The notes: a model not told the origin generated them from the sequence alone. Shown: positions 9,743 to 19,394, numbered from the stretch's first letter. The stretch is 64,000 nucleotides of DNA from Neptunomonas japonica DSM 18939 (GCF_000422765.1 NZ_AUGR01000001.1:186001-250000); one strand, 5' to 3'. Numbers and translations: made by a program.

Positions 9743-10498
9743 GTGGATATAGCGACACTCGTCGGGTTGGTAGGCAGCCTCGGTATTGTTATCGCTGCCA
9801 TGATGTCGGGTGGTGATATCGGCACTTTTGTGAACGGGCCTTCTATGCTTATCGTTATCGGGGGAACGATTTTAGTCGCCTTGATGAAGTTTACGCTAAG
9901 CCAGTTTCTCGCAACCGGTAAGGTTGCAGCCAAAGCTTTTATGTTCAAATCAGTGAGCCCTGACGATATTATCAATGAGACTGTTGAGTTAGCTGATGCT
10001 GCCCGTAAAGGTGGTTTACTTTCTCTGGAAGATAAAACGGTTAGCACAGATTTTATGCAACGAGGTATTCAGTTGCTGGTAGATGGTCATGACCCTGAAA
10101 TAGTTCGCACACTGCTTAATAAAGAGATGAAGCTGACATATGATCGGCATGAGTTTGGCAGCGAAATATTCAAAGCGATGGGCGATGTTGCCCCCGGCAT
10201 GGGAATGATTGGTACGCTCGTAGGTCTTGTGCAGATGCTTTCAAATATGAGTGATCCTAAGTCGATCGGGCCTGCGATGGCGGTGGCACTTCTGACAACG
10301 TTATATGGTGCTATGATAGCAACGATGATCGTTTTGCCGATGGCTGATAAGTTGGGTGTGCGTAAAAATGAAGAAGCGCTTAATCAAGCACTAACGATTG
10401 ATGGTTTACTGGCGATTCAAGCGGGCCAGAATCCACGTGTTATCGAACAAATGCTCAGAAACTACCTACCTGAGAAAAAACGGGTTGTGGCCAGTTAG
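9743..10498 (+). CDS. pomA: Flagellar stator protein MotA/PomA type
   Basis: 251 residues, GTG start behind an AAGGAGA ribosome site. Four membrane segments; the conserved PGMGMIGTLVGLVQML segment lies in the third. The short length and close fit to PomA rather than the about 290-residue MotA suggest a sodium-driven stator. It pairs with the downstream pomB-like gene, spaced by 12 bases. Confidence 0.92.
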   Translation: MDIATLVGLVGSLGIVIAAMMSGGDIGTFVNGPSMLIVIGGTILVALMKFTLSQFLATGKVAAKAFMFKSVSPDDIINETVELADAARKGGLLSLEDKTVSTDFMQRGIQLLVDGHDPEIVRTLLNKEMKLTYDRHEFGSEIFKAMGDVAPGMGMIGTLVGLVQMLSNMSDPKSIGPAMAVALLTTLYGAMIATMIVLPMADKLGVRKNEEALNQALTIDGLLAIQAGQNPRVIEQMLRNYLPEKKRVVAS

Positions 10499-10510
10499 AG
10501 GATTTGAGTT

Positions 10511-11449
10511 ATGAGTGATGAAGAACAAGATTGCCCCCCATGCGTTGCCGGTTTACCGGGGTGGGTGGCAACGTTTGCAGATTTGATGTCATTGCTAATG
10601 TGCTTCTTTGTACTACTCCTCTCTTTTTCAGAGATGGATGTTTTGAAGTTCAAACAGCTAGCAGGCTCAATGCGTGAAGCGTTTGGTGTGCAAAACGAAA
10701 TCAAGGTAGAAGATATCCCTAAAGGGACCTCTATTATCGCTCAAGAGTTTAGTCCAGGGCGCCCTGAACCGACTCCACTGAACGAGATTCGGCAGATGAC
10801 GGTCAATAATGATATGAATACCTTAGATATTCGATCAGAAGTGGGCGAGGCTGAGAATCTAGATAAAAAAGAGAGTGAGGCTGAACTGTTGGAAAAAATA
10901 CAGCAGCAGCTAAACGATGAAGCCAAAGAGCAGGCGGTCAAATTTGCAACAGCGCTAGCACAAGAGATTGGTGATGGCAGTGTTGAAGTTGAAACAGACG
11001 AGCGAAAAATCATTATTCGCGTTAAAGAGAAAGGCTCTTTTTCTTCAGGCTCTGCTGCTTTGAAGTTTGAGTACATCCCGGTTATGGCAAAAATCCGTGA
11101 TGTGTTACTCGATGTAGAAGGCGCTGTTTCTATCGAAGGACACTCTGATAATGTTCCCTATTCTGGAAGATCTTTTCAGTCTAACTGGGACCTCTCGGCT
11201 GCGCGTGCTTTGGCCGTCGCCAATGAACTATTTGATGACTCGCGCATTGATCAGTCTCAATATCAGATTATTGGACATGCGGATAGTAAGCCGTTGGTAC
11301 CGAATAACTCGGCTGTAAATCGTGCAACCAACCGACGTGTAGAAATTGTTCTGCAAAAGGGTAAAGACAAAGAGCTGCTTGAGAAAATTCAGGCTAGAGG
11401 TTTGGGAGATTCAGAAGGTGAACGTTTAGCACCTAATGAGATATTCTAA
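10511..11449 (+). CDS. pomB: Flagellar stator protein MotB/PomB type with OmpA domain
   Basis: 312 residues. A single N-terminal membrane helix carries Asp24 in FADLMSLLMCFFVLLLSFSEMD, the ion-binding residue at the same number as in PomB. A charged linker follows, then an OmpA-like peptidoglycan-binding domain with EGHSDN and AVNRATNRRVEIV. The internal part of the membrane helix matches sodium-type stators. Forms the stator with the product of the gene just upstream. Confidence 0.93.
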   Translation: MSDEEQDCPPCVAGLPGWVATFADLMSLLMCFFVLLLSFSEMDVLKFKQLAGSMREAFGVQNEIKVEDIPKGTSIIAQEFSPGRPEPTPLNEIRQMTVNNDMNTLDIRSEVGEAENLDKKESEAELLEKIQQQLNDEAKEQAVKFATALAQEIGDGSVEVETDERKIIIRVKEKGSFSSGSAALKFEYIPVMAKIRDVLLDVEGAVSIEGHSDNVPYSGRSFQSNWDLSAARALAVANELFDDSRIDQSQYQIIGHADSKPLVPNNSAVNRATNRRVEIVLQKGKDKELLEKIQARGLGDSEGERLAPNEIF

Positions 11450-11491
11450 CAACGAAGACTGATACTACGGTTTAGGGAATAACTTAGACAT

Positions 11492-11517
11492 AAAAAACCG
11501 CCAGAAGGCGGTTTTTT
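11492..11517. terminator. Bidirectional rho-independent terminator
   Basis: Stem AAAAAACCGCC / GGCGGTTTTTT with an AGAA loop, T-rich on both strands, between the convergent pomB-like and cytochrome c genes. Confidence 0.93.
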
Positions 11518-11530
11518 TGAGCGATAAAAG

Positions 11531-11836
11531 TTACTTAGCACCGCCTATCATATGTTCAATAGCCGCTGTTAGTTCTGTAGCAGTACAGTCCATACAAGTA
11601 CCTTTTGGTGGCATGGCAGCAATACCTGATGTAGCCGTTGCTAACAGAGCATCAGCTCCTTTTGCTACACGTGGAGCCCATGCTGCAGTGTCTCCCTTTT
11701 TTGGTGCTCCAGCGATACCAAAATCGTGGCAGACGAAACATTTAGATTTGTAAACTTCTTCGCCAGAACGTTCAGCGTTTGCAGTAACAGGAAGCATCAA
11801 TGCAGCAGTAGCTGCTAGAATCAAAGCCTTTTTCAT
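11531..11836 (-). CDS. Cytochrome c5-family periplasmic monohaem cytochrome
   Basis: 101 residues with a signal peptide (cleavage near ANA). Haem motif CFVCH at about residues 33-37 with distal Met in AAMPPKG and a second CMDC pair near the C terminus, as in cytochrome c5. It carries electrons in the periplasm. Single gene with a shared bidirectional terminator downstream. Confidence 0.92.
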   Translation of the reverse strand: MKKALILAATAALMLPVTANAERSGEEVYKSKCFVCHDFGIAGAPKKGDTAAWAPRVAKGADALLATATSGIAAMPPKGTCMDCTATELTAAIEHMIGGAK

Positions 11837-12030
11837 AGTAATACCCTTATTGGTTCACTTGTCATTAGAAGTAAGATTATTAGAATAATGGACGGCAGTT
11901 TAGGTCGTTCATCTTACTTAAGTAAATAGATGAAGTGGTATTAATATGCCATGAATAGGTAGTCTGATGTAAGAAAGCTGTGAATAACATGACAAATATC
12001 AAGCTTTGGGTGGAAACCATAATCGATGCA

Positions 12031-12059
12031 GCATAAGGCGATATATGGACGCCTTATGC
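12031..12059. other. Perfect stem-loop without T-tract
   Basis: GCATAAGGCG and CGCCTTATGC form a 10-bp perfect stem around a 9-base loop, directly downstream of the small gene at 12074-12271. No run of T follows on either strand, so it is either a weak terminator or another RNA/DNA structure. Confidence 0.5.
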
Positions 12060-12073
12060 TTGTGCCAATAGCC

Positions 12074-12271
12074 TTAGAGGCGCATTGCGTAACTAGCTTG
12101 GTTACGTTGGCTTAATAAGGCTTTTTGTTCAGAGCTATTGTCAGCCATCACTTCACGTATAGTTTTTTCGCTAATATCAAGCGGGGCTTTTAATAGTTTT
12201 TTTGCATCAGTTATTGAATAGCCGCGTTTCAGTAATTGCTTCAGCTGAACGCCTATATGATGGTGTTCCAT
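12074..12271 (-). CDS. Small protein of unknown function
   Basis: 65 residues when started at the ATG at 12271, which has a GAGGA ribosome site seven bases upstream; a further in-frame ATG at 12286 would add five residues but destroys this spacing. Helical and charged (QLKQLLKRGYSITDAKKLL ... SEKTIREVMADNSS), possibly DNA- or protein-binding. No family recognised. Oppositely oriented to the ATPase gene at 12497. Confidence 0.6.
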   Translation of the reverse strand: MEHHHIGVQLKQLLKRGYSITDAKKLLKAPLDISEKTIREVMADNSSEQKALLSQRNQASYAMRL

Positions 12272-12496
12272 CGTTCTTTTCCTCATTTAATTAACCATCA
12301 CATAGTGCATGATAAATGTGACGTTTTTATGTCAGTGCTTGATAACAACTCCTGTGTTAGTGAAGCGTGCAATACAGAGGGTGTATAACCTAGCCAAGAT
12401 CGTAAAATTAAGCTGTTATAAACTTGGCTTATGTTGTTATTCCATTATTGGTAATATGTTGGTTGATATCAACAAAAGGCAGAGGGTAGTTACATA

Positions 12497-13984
12497 ATGG
12501 AAACGGGTATTCTGATCGGTGGCTGTGAGAGCGGTAAGGTATTTTTGAACCCTCGTTATGCTAATCGCCATGGCTTGATTGCGGGTGCAACGGGTACAGG
12601 TAAAACAGTGACGTTGCAGTGCCTTGCTGAAGGGTTTTCTGATTTAGGCGTACCTGTGTTTCTTGCCGATGTTAAGGGTGATCTTTCTGGGCTTAGCCAA
12701 AAAGGAAACCCTCATCCGAAGGTGGATGAGCGCGTTGAAAAAATCCAGATAGAGAGCTTTGTTCAGCGCGGTTACCCGGTGGCGTTCTGGGACGTTTTTG
12801 GTGATCAAGGTACACCTGTTCGCGCAACTGTATCGGAGATGGGGCCGCAATTACTCTCACGCTTGTTAGACCTTAATGAAACGCAAGAAAGTATCCTGAC
12901 GCTTATCTTTGAGTTTGCTGATGATGAAGGTTTACTGCTGGTTGATCTTAATGACCTACGAACCACGCTAGAGTTTATTGCTGCGCATGGCAAAGAGATC
13001 AGCACACGTTTGTCTGTCTCTAAAGCCTCGGTTAATGCAATATTGCGTCGCTTGTTGATGTTAGAGCGAGAAGGCGGAGACCAGTTCTTTGGAGAGCCTG
13101 CTTTAGTTCTCGAAGATTTGATGCAAGTGAGCCGTGATGGCCGCGGTATGATTAATGTATTGGCATCGGATAAGCTGATTCTAAGCCCTCGTGTGTATTC
13201 TACGTTTTTACTGTGGTTGTTATCTGAGCTATTTGAAAACCTTCCTGAAGTGGGCGATGCGGATAAACCTAAGATGGTGTTCTTTTTTGATGAGGCGCAT
13301 TTGCTGTTTAACAACTCTTCTAAAGTGTTGGTCGAAAAAGTTGAACAAGTCGTACGTTTGATACGTTCAAAAGGGGTGGGTGTTTATTTTATTACTCAGA
13401 GCCCGAGTGACCTTCCTGAAGGTGTTTTGGGCCAACTAGGTAACCGTGTGCAGCATGCGTTACGTGCTTTTACACCTAAAGATCAGAAATCTGTTCGTGT
13501 AGCAGCGCAAACTTTTCGCCCTAATCCTAAGTTGGATACGGCTGAAGTTATTACCAACATGGGCGTGGGTGAAGCCTTGGTATCTGTGTTGTTAAAAGAC
13601 GGTGTGCCGAGCATGGTTGAGCGTACCTTGGTTCGCCCTCCCTGTTCGCGTATGGGGCCTGCAACTGACGAGGAGCGCCAAGCAGTTATTGATACCAGCA
13701 GTATGCACCGCCGATATGCTGTTGCTTATGATCCACGTTCTGCGCATGAAGTTCTGCTTGAGCGTACAGATGCGCGCCTTAAAGCCGTTGAAGATGAAGA
13801 GGCACGTGAAGCTCAAGAAAAGGAGGACGCAAAAAATAATCGTAAAAGCCGCTCTTCGGGAAGAAATCGACAATCAGTGACCGAAGCTTTGTTAAAAAGT
13901 GTGGTGCGCAGTATTGGTAGTAGTGTTGGCCGTAGTGTCGGTAAAAGTTTATTACGAGGTATCTTGGGTTCTTTTATGAAGTAA
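12497..13984 (+). CDS. DUF853 / HerA-like P-loop ATPase (YjgR type)
   Basis: 495 residues. Walker A GATGTGKTVTLQ near residue 31, Walker B MVFFFDEAHLLF near 255, and the FITQSPSDLPEGVLGQLGNRVQHALRAFTPKD segment typical of the YjgR/DUF853 branch of HerA-FtsK ATPases. The C-terminal part holds a charged coiled-coil stretch (about 425-455) and a Ser/Gly-rich tail (VGRSVGKSL). Function unknown; no NurA-like nuclease is adjacent. Stands alone between a small gene and a terminator. Confidence 0.88.
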   Translation: METGILIGGCESGKVFLNPRYANRHGLIAGATGTGKTVTLQCLAEGFSDLGVPVFLADVKGDLSGLSQKGNPHPKVDERVEKIQIESFVQRGYPVAFWDVFGDQGTPVRATVSEMGPQLLSRLLDLNETQESILTLIFEFADDEGLLLVDLNDLRTTLEFIAAHGKEISTRLSVSKASVNAILRRLLMLEREGGDQFFGEPALVLEDLMQVSRDGRGMINVLASDKLILSPRVYSTFLLWLLSELFENLPEVGDADKPKMVFFFDEAHLLFNNSSKVLVEKVEQVVRLIRSKGVGVYFITQSPSDLPEGVLGQLGNRVQHALRAFTPKDQKSVRVAAQTFRPNPKLDTAEVITNMGVGEALVSVLLKDGVPSMVERTLVRPPCSRMGPATDEERQAVIDTSSMHRRYAVAYDPRSAHEVLLERTDARLKAVEDEEAREAQEKEDAKNNRKSRSSGRNRQSVTEALLKSVVRSIGSSVGRSVGKSLLRGILGSFMK

Positions 13985-13999
13985 ACCACACTGTTGCTG

Positions 14000-14027
14000 A
14001 TCGTCTGCGCTAGTGCGCGCAGACGAT
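14000..14027. terminator. Strong stem-loop between convergent genes
   Basis: ATCGTCTGCGC / GCGCAGACGAT (11 bp) with a TAGTGC loop lies between the ATPase gene and the convergent metallo-beta-lactamase-fold gene. T-tract is imperfect. Confidence 0.7.
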
Positions 14028-14069
14028 TATCTGTTTTATCTTCGAACTTCCTTTTATTTAAATTTCAGT

Positions 14070-15041
14070 TTATTCAAATTCCATTGCTTCAAAAACGCGG
14101 CCTGCGTTTTTAGCGGCGAGCTCTTTAAATGTCTCTAGGTGCTGATAAGGTGCTTGGTCTATTTGGTAAGCATCTTCTAGGCTGCCACCTTCCTCAATCA
14201 ACACAGCTACTTTTCCACGAATATATTCCAGGTAGCCGCGTGTCCACAAGTCAACCGTTGCAAAGTCGGTAGGGCCGCCGTGCCCCGGTATTATGATTTT
14301 GTCTTTGGCGAATGCTGTAAACGTTGTGTTCCATGTTTCTAACCAAGCCGCAGTGTCTGTATCAGGAAAGATTGGCAGTAAACGTATATGAAAGGCAATA
14401 TCACCAGCGATTAATACATTTCGCTGAGGAATATAAACAGAGATGTCGCCAGCTGAGTGGGCTGGACCAAAGTGAATGAGCTCGGCACTGATACCGCCTA
14501 AGTCCAGTGTCATTTTATCATCAAAGGTTTGATCGATTTCTACAAGGCGTGAGCCTTCTGCGCGCTCTTTGAGGATTTTTTCTAGGCTTGATAAACCATC
14601 TGGCCCATGCGATTCAATCTCTTCTACGGCGTCGCTATGAGCTATTAAAGTGGCCCCTTGCTCTTTCCAGTAGTTGTTACCTAGCATGGCATGCGATTGC
14701 CCGTTTTCATCAACGACAAACTTAACGGGTGTATCGGTATGTTGTTTAATTTCATCGTGTAGGGCTTTAGCGAGCAAGTAAGACGCGCCGCCATTAACAA
14801 CAAGAACGGCATCGTTGCCGATGACAAAAGATAGATTATTATTGTGGCCTGCATTTTCATAACTGTAGTACTGAGTCTGGCCTATGGCAGACCAGACGTT
14901 ATCAGCCACCTTGATGGGTTTGTCATAGAGTAATGATTCAGGGTAGCGATCTGCTTGAATTTCTGCCGCCGCAATACTGCTAGCGCTGATGAGTAGGCCT
15001 AAGCCCAATGTTAAGCTCAAGGATTTGACTGTTTGCAACAT
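14070..15041 (-). CDS. Metallo-beta-lactamase-fold periplasmic protein with altered metal site
   Basis: 323 residues with a signal peptide (about residues 1-25). MBL-fold landmarks are present (VLVVNGGASYLL strand, HFGPAHSAGD, LIAGDIAFH, IIPGHGGPT), but the first motif, normally HxHxDH, reads ENGQSHAMLGN: only one His of the group remains. Similar degenerate forms occur in proteins linked to PQQ or sulfur metabolism, so the protein may bind a single metal or none. No partner gene adjacent. Confidence 0.82.
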   Translation of the reverse strand: MLQTVKSLSLTLGLGLLISASSIAAAEIQADRYPESLLYDKPIKVADNVWSAIGQTQYYSYENAGHNNNLSFVIGNDAVLVVNGGASYLLAKALHDEIKQHTDTPVKFVVDENGQSHAMLGNNYWKEQGATLIAHSDAVEEIESHGPDGLSSLEKILKERAEGSRLVEIDQTFDDKMTLDLGGISAELIHFGPAHSAGDISVYIPQRNVLIAGDIAFHIRLLPIFPDTDTAAWLETWNTTFTAFAKDKIIIPGHGGPTDFATVDLWTRGYLEYIRGKVAVLIEEGGSLEDAYQIDQAPYQHLETFKELAAKNAGRVFEAMEFE

Positions 15042-15161
15042 AACGAAAGCCTTTTGGTTTTATTATTTAACAGGTTGTACATTAGTTCTTGCTAATGATT
15101 AAGTTAAATAAGATAAAAGGCAAGCGTTTTGACTAGGGTTAGGTCTAATGTAGAAAGCTTT

Positions 15162-16289
15162 TTAGTTTATAAGTTTTCTTGAGAAGCGTTTAATAGTTAA
15201 GTCCATAAGTTCTTGGTACTTGGGTTTTAGATGCTTCCAGTTGAATGCATCAATAGCGGGTGCTGTGGGGAGTGTGTTGTTTTCTTTATGTGTAGCAAGC
15301 TTTGTTAACATATAGATTAAGGAGGAGGTTTCTTCGTTTGCACCTGTTTGTTGGTCTTGTGAGAAATAGCGATACTGCTCACTAAATAGCTCTTGGTAAG
15401 CTAATCGATTGGGTACTACAGGGAGTGCGCCCGCAGCTACGCCTTCAAGTACAGCAATACCTTGGAAGTCGTGTAGAGCGGTTGATAATACGACATCAGC
15501 GTTTTGTAGTAGCTGGCGGTATTCTGTGGCTGACTCTATGAAGCCGCAGTGTTTTAGTAATGACGGGAATTGTATTTTTATATTATTGAAGGCCTCAGGG
15601 GATCGCCGAAACTGTTGGCCTACAATTGAGAAGGTGACGTTTACGCCATCCTTATCAATAGTTTTCAATGCGTTATAAAGAAACTCAGGGCCTTTATCAA
15701 ATTCCCAACGGTGATTCCAAACAATATGTAATGGGCCTGCTTTAGGTTGTGTTGTTAGGTAGCACTCATCGTTAAGGGGGACTGCTAACACACTGGATTT
15801 TTTTTGTAGTTGTGCTGCTAATCCTGCGGGTACTTGGTCGGGCAATTTTTTAAGTAGGGCGCTAGCACCCTCAATAAAAGTGTTGCGGTTGTAGTGAGTA
15901 TTAAAAGCAATGTGGTCGGCGGAAAGTGCTGAGTATAAGTTTAAAATTTTAGGCTCAACACTTTTAAACTCTTGGCCTGACTCTGGGTAAGCAAATTGGT
16001 TCTCATGAAAATATAACAGCGTTGGAATTTGCCCGAGTGCAGGAACAAACCCTCTGAGACTGGATAAGTCGGTCATCGAGGTCGCGATCACCAAATCATA
16101 AGGCTGCTGCAATTGCTCAGCTGACTCACCAAATGCCCAACTGAGGCTATTGCCACGCAAGCGCCATGAAAAATATCTGGCTGGTAAGCTCAGCACTGTC
16201 CATTGGTGCTCAGGAAAGTGGGTTACTAACCCTTTGCGCCAGTATTGGTGGCTGTCAGCATCATAGGCTGATAAAAGAAGAATACGCAC
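15162..16289 (-). CDS. tRNA-queuosine alpha-mannosyltransferase (DUF3524 / GT4)
   Basis: 375 residues; GTG start overlapping the modC stop by one base. N-terminal DUF3524 block (MRILLLSAYDADSHQYWRKG, YFHENQFAYP, AFNTHYNR) and a C-terminal GT4 glycosyltransferase half (ALHDFQGIAVLEGVAAGALPV). Bacterial members are annotated as transferring mannose to queuosine in tRNA-Asp. Its overlap with the molybdate transport operon is notable because no functional link is obvious. Confidence 0.85.
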   Translation of the reverse strand: MRILLLSAYDADSHQYWRKGLVTHFPEHQWTVLSLPARYFSWRLRGNSLSWAFGESAEQLQQPYDLVIATSMTDLSSLRGFVPALGQIPTLLYFHENQFAYPESGQEFKSVEPKILNLYSALSADHIAFNTHYNRNTFIEGASALLKKLPDQVPAGLAAQLQKKSSVLAVPLNDECYLTTQPKAGPLHIVWNHRWEFDKGPEFLYNALKTIDKDGVNVTFSIVGQQFRRSPEAFNNIKIQFPSLLKHCGFIESATEYRQLLQNADVVLSTALHDFQGIAVLEGVAAGALPVVPNRLAYQELFSEQYRYFSQDQQTGANEETSSLIYMLTKLATHKENNTLPTAPAIDAFNWKHLKPKYQELMDLTIKRFSRKLIN

Positions 16290-17365
16290 TACAGTTTAAC
16301 CAACGACACACCTTTTACTTGAGCGTAGAGCTGGTCACCGACGGACAGTGCTAGCTGGTCTTTAGAACGACGAGTAATACGCGCCAAAATTTGGCTATCT
16401 TGGCCCAGTTGTAAGCGAACATTACATTGCGCGCTACTGGCTTGATCAATCTCTAAAATAGTCACAGGCAGTATATTAACAATAGTGGAGTCGTTAGCGG
16501 GCGTGCGAGCCAGACTAATGTGGTTAGCGCTCAAATGAATTCGTTTACGAGTCCCTATAGCACCAATATTCCCAGGCACTGTGACGGTTCCGCCATCAAC
16601 GCTAAATTCTGTCAGGTCATAGTGCTTATCATAATGACTAACGATCGCATCGATGAGTGAACCTGCATTGCTGAAACGAGCCAGGGGTGCAGTCAGGTCG
16701 AGTAACATCTCTTTTAATGGACCTTGAGCGCTGACCTTTCCCTTTTCTAGTAATACGATATAGTCTGCCATGCTTTTTACTTCAGAAAGCGCATGTGTCA
16801 CATACACAATCGGAATTGATAGGCGCTCATGTAACTGTTCGAGATAGGGAATGATTTCGGCTTTGGTGCTGTAATCTAAGGCAGAGAGTGGCTCATCCAT
16901 TAAGAGTATTTCAGGGTTGGATAGTAGTGCGCGGCCAATGGCGACACGCTGTTTTTCTCCACCTGATAATTTGTTAGGCATGCGTTGTAACAGGTGAGAT
17001 ATTCCTAGTAGCTGGCTGACCTCATTTAACGATAACTGTCCTTGTTGCTGTGCGCGCTTATGCCCGAACAATAAATTTTTTGTGACATTTAGGTGAGGGA
17101 ATAAGCTGGGTTCCTGAAAAACATAACCCACCTTGCGCATATAGGCCGGTAGGTAGGATGCAGGTTCTTGCCAAATATCATCGTTAATTCTCAACTGGGC
17201 ATTCTCTGCTTTATGCAGTCCTGCAATGCATCTTAAAAGTGTTGTCTTTCCACACCCCGAAGGGCCGAATAGAACAGTAACTCCTGTCGCTGGGATTTTT
17301 ATATCGACGTCTAGAGTGAAGTGCTCAAGAGGCGTCTTAAAGCAGATGTGCAATTGCTTACTCAT
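16289..17365 (-). CDS. modC: Molybdate ABC transporter ATP-binding protein
   Basis: 358 residues. Walker [10 protein letters not shown], signature [12 protein letters not shown], Walker [12 protein letters not shown], and a C-terminal TOBE/mop domain (about 290-358) that binds molybdate. Overlaps modB by four bases. Energises molybdate uptake at the inner membrane. Confidence 0.95.
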   Translation of the reverse strand: MSKQLHICFKTPLEHFTLDVDIKIPATGVTVLFGPSGCGKTTLLRCIAGLHKAENAQLRINDDIWQEPASYLPAYMRKVGYVFQEPSLFPHLNVTKNLLFGHKRAQQQGQLSLNEVSQLLGISHLLQRMPNKLSGGEKQRVAIGRALLSNPEILLMDEPLSALDYSTKAEIIPYLEQLHERLSIPIVYVTHALSEVKSMADYIVLLEKGKVSAQGPLKEMLLDLTAPLARFSNAGSLIDAIVSHYDKHYDLTEFSVDGGTVTVPGNIGAIGTRKRIHLSANHISLARTPANDSTIVNILPVTILEIDQASSAQCNVRLQLGQDSQILARITRRSKDQLALSVGDQLYAQVKGVSLVKL

Positions 17366-18030
17366 ACATCACCTACCTTCCGGCTATTGCGCTCTAGTAG
17401 CGTCATGCTGAGAATGACAATGAAAGAGAAACCCAGCATGCCACCGGCAATCAGGTGAGCTTGGGCCCACTCCAACGATTCAACGAAGTCGTAAATAGCG
17501 ATAGACAGTACTTTGGTTTCTCCGGGTATGTTACCGCCAATCATCAGTACGACACCAAACTCACCCAATGTATGTACAAAAGACATGATTGAACCAGTGA
17601 GTAATCCATTCCTTGAAAGAGGCAACACAACAGAGAAAAAGGTATCTAGAGGGGAGGCTCGTAATGTTGCAGCAACCTCTAAAGGACGATTGCCGATTGA
17701 CTCAAAAGTATTGCGTAATGGTTGAACCATAAAAGGCAGTGAAAATATGACTGAGCCTATAACTAACCCACTGAAGGTGAAGGTAAGCGGCCCGCCAAAA
17801 AGTGAAGAAAGCAAGTTACCTAAGGGACTATCTGGTCCTAACGTGATGAGTAGATAGAAGCCTAACACGGTAGGTGGTAATACCAGCGGCATACTGACTA
17901 ACGTTGCTATCGTATCTTTGAATAGACCGCGTGAGCGCGCCAGCCACCATGCCAAAGGTATCCCTATGATGAGTAATATGATGGTGGTTAGGGTGGCGAG
18001 CTTTAATGTCAGTAAAATTGCATCTAACAT
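17362..18030 (-). CDS. modB: Molybdate ABC transporter permease
   Basis: 222 residues, about five to six membrane helices, with the binding-protein-dependent permease loop region [24 protein letters not shown]. Coupled to modA upstream (11-base gap) and modC downstream (overlap). Confidence 0.95.
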   Translation of the reverse strand: MLDAILLTLKLATLTTIILLIIGIPLAWWLARSRGLFKDTIATLVSMPLVLPPTVLGFYLLITLGPDSPLGNLLSSLFGGPLTFTFSGLVIGSVIFSLPFMVQPLRNTFESIGNRPLEVAATLRASPLDTFFSVVLPLSRNGLLTGSIMSFVHTLGEFGVVLMIGGNIPGETKVLSIAIYDFVESLEWAQAHLIAGGMLGFSFIVILSMTLLERNSRKVGDV

Positions 18031-18041
18031 CTGTTATTTAA

Positions 18042-18773
18042 TTACCTTGTAATATAGCCATAACGTTGAATAACTGATTTTGCTTCATCACTGCTTAAAA
18101 ATCGATAAAAAGCATTTGCAGCAGGATTATTGATGCCATGTTTGAGTAATATGGCACCTTGTTGAATAGGTGAATAGAGTGACTGGGGAACCAACCATGT
18201 GAAACCTTGCTTATTTAATACGGTTTGTGCACGTGCAACAAAAGCAGCGTCGACATTACCACTTGCAGCAAATTGATATGTCTGTGCAATATTGTCTCCT
18301 CGAATGAGTTTCCAAGAGCTGTGAGTGGCCGTTAGTTTATTTAAGACCTCTTGAGCTGCTTTGCCGTAAGGAGCGGTTTTGGCATTAGCGATGGCTAGTC
18401 GTTTGACAGTGCCGTTGCTCAGCATTTCTATTCCATCAATGACATCTGAAGGGGTGCGGCTCCATAGTACAAGCTGTCCTGTGGCATAGAGCAATGGTTC
18501 GGTATTTGTATAGCCTTCAGTGTAGAGCTTATGCGGGCGATCCATATCAGCCGCTAACAAGAGGTCAAACGGAGCTCCATGGCGTATCTGGATATAGAGT
18601 TTCCCTGTTGAACCAGAACTGATTTGTACACTGTGTTTGGTCTTTTGTGTAAAAGCAGTCGAAAGCGCTTGAGCTGCTGTTGTAAAGTTAGAGGCTACAG
18701 CGATACGCACATTTGTGGCAAATACAGAACCAGATATGGCACTCAGCAGTAGTGTGATAACAAGTGCTTTCAT
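18042..18773 (-). CDS. modA: Molybdate-binding periplasmic protein
   Basis: 243 residues with a signal peptide (cleavage near VFA). NVRIAVASNFTTAA, SSGSTGKLYIQIRHGAPFDLLLAAD and IANAKTAPYGKAA are the ModA ligand-binding segments. First gene of modABC plus the mannosyltransferase. Confidence 0.95.
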   Translation of the reverse strand: MKALVITLLLSAISGSVFATNVRIAVASNFTTAAQALSTAFTQKTKHSVQISSGSTGKLYIQIRHGAPFDLLLAADMDRPHKLYTEGYTNTEPLLYATGQLVLWSRTPSDVIDGIEMLSNGTVKRLAIANAKTAPYGKAAQEVLNKLTATHSSWKLIRGDNIAQTYQFAASGNVDAAFVARAQTVLNKQGFTWLVPQSLYSPIQQGAILLKHGINNPAANAFYRFLSSDEAKSVIQRYGYITR

Positions 18774-18923
18774 AGTCTGACCTTAAGTATAGAGACCTTT
18801 AATATAATCGCTTGAACAATAAAATACACTTATGCGCTGAGTTCAGTGTATTTTATTGAGAGCTCCAATCTATTTATAGTCACTTTTTTGTCATAAAGGT
18901 GTGAGACATTGGGCTACGAATTG

Positions 18924-18975
18924 CTTTGTTGCACTGCAACAAAGTTGTTGACAGGGAGCTAAAACTGTATAGAAT
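18924..18975 (+). promoter_or_regulatory. Phasin promoter with perfect upstream palindrome
   Basis: CTTTGTTGCA and TGCAACAAAG form a perfect palindrome around one C (18924-18944). Four bases later comes TTGACA (18948-18953), a 16-base spacer and TAGAAT (18970-18975), a near-consensus sigma-70 promoter for the phasin gene. A second, related TGCA-rich stretch (TTGTGCAGTGCACCA) follows near 18984-18998. The layout suggests a repressor site, for example for a PHA-responsive regulator, but the protein is not identified. Confidence 0.75.
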
Positions 18976-19027
18976 GATCATCATTGTGCAGTGCACCATT
19001 ACTTATTAATTAATTCGGGGATATACC

Positions 19028-19333
19028 ATGACTAACAACATCGATATGCAGAAGCCACTTGAAGCTGTTAAAACTCTTATGACTCTTCAGGCTGCTACAA
19101 TCAACCAGTCTGTTGAATTACAGAAAAAAGCAGGCGAAGACCTAGCTTCTTTCTTTAAAACTGAAGTAGAAAAAGCTAAAGAACTTAAAACTCCAGAAGA
19201 TGTTGTTAAATTCAACGTTGCTGCTAACACTGCTTTGTTCGAAATGCTAAAAACTCAGGGCGAAGCTTTTACTGCCTTAGCAACTTCTGCTAGTAAGAAT
19301 GCAATGGAAGAAATGCAGAAAATGGCTAAGTAA
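19028..19333 (+). CDS. Phasin-family protein
   Basis: 101 residues, amphipathic helices (MQKPLEAVKTLMTLQAATI ... LASFFKTEVEKAKELKTPEDVVKF). Phasins coat polyhydroxyalkanoate granules. No PHA synthase lies nearby. Strong promoter upstream and terminator downstream mark a single highly expressed gene. Confidence 0.88.
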   Translation: MTNNIDMQKPLEAVKTLMTLQAATINQSVELQKKAGEDLASFFKTEVEKAKELKTPEDVVKFNVAANTALFEMLKTQGEAFTALATSASKNAMEEMQKMAK

Positions 19334-19345
19334 TTAGCGATTTTT

Positions 19346-19373
19346 TTAAAAACCGGCTTAGGCCGGTTTTTTT
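19346..19373 (+). terminator. Rho-independent terminator of the phasin gene
   Basis: AAAAACCGGC, short loop, GCCGGTTTTT with further T; also serves the convergent gene at 19395 in part. Confidence 0.92.
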
Positions 19374-19394
19374 GTACCTAGATATAAATTTATG

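Noticed and set aside
18774-18830. ModE-binding site before modA
   Set aside because: An AT-rich CGATTATAT-like stretch is present but without the expected dyad.
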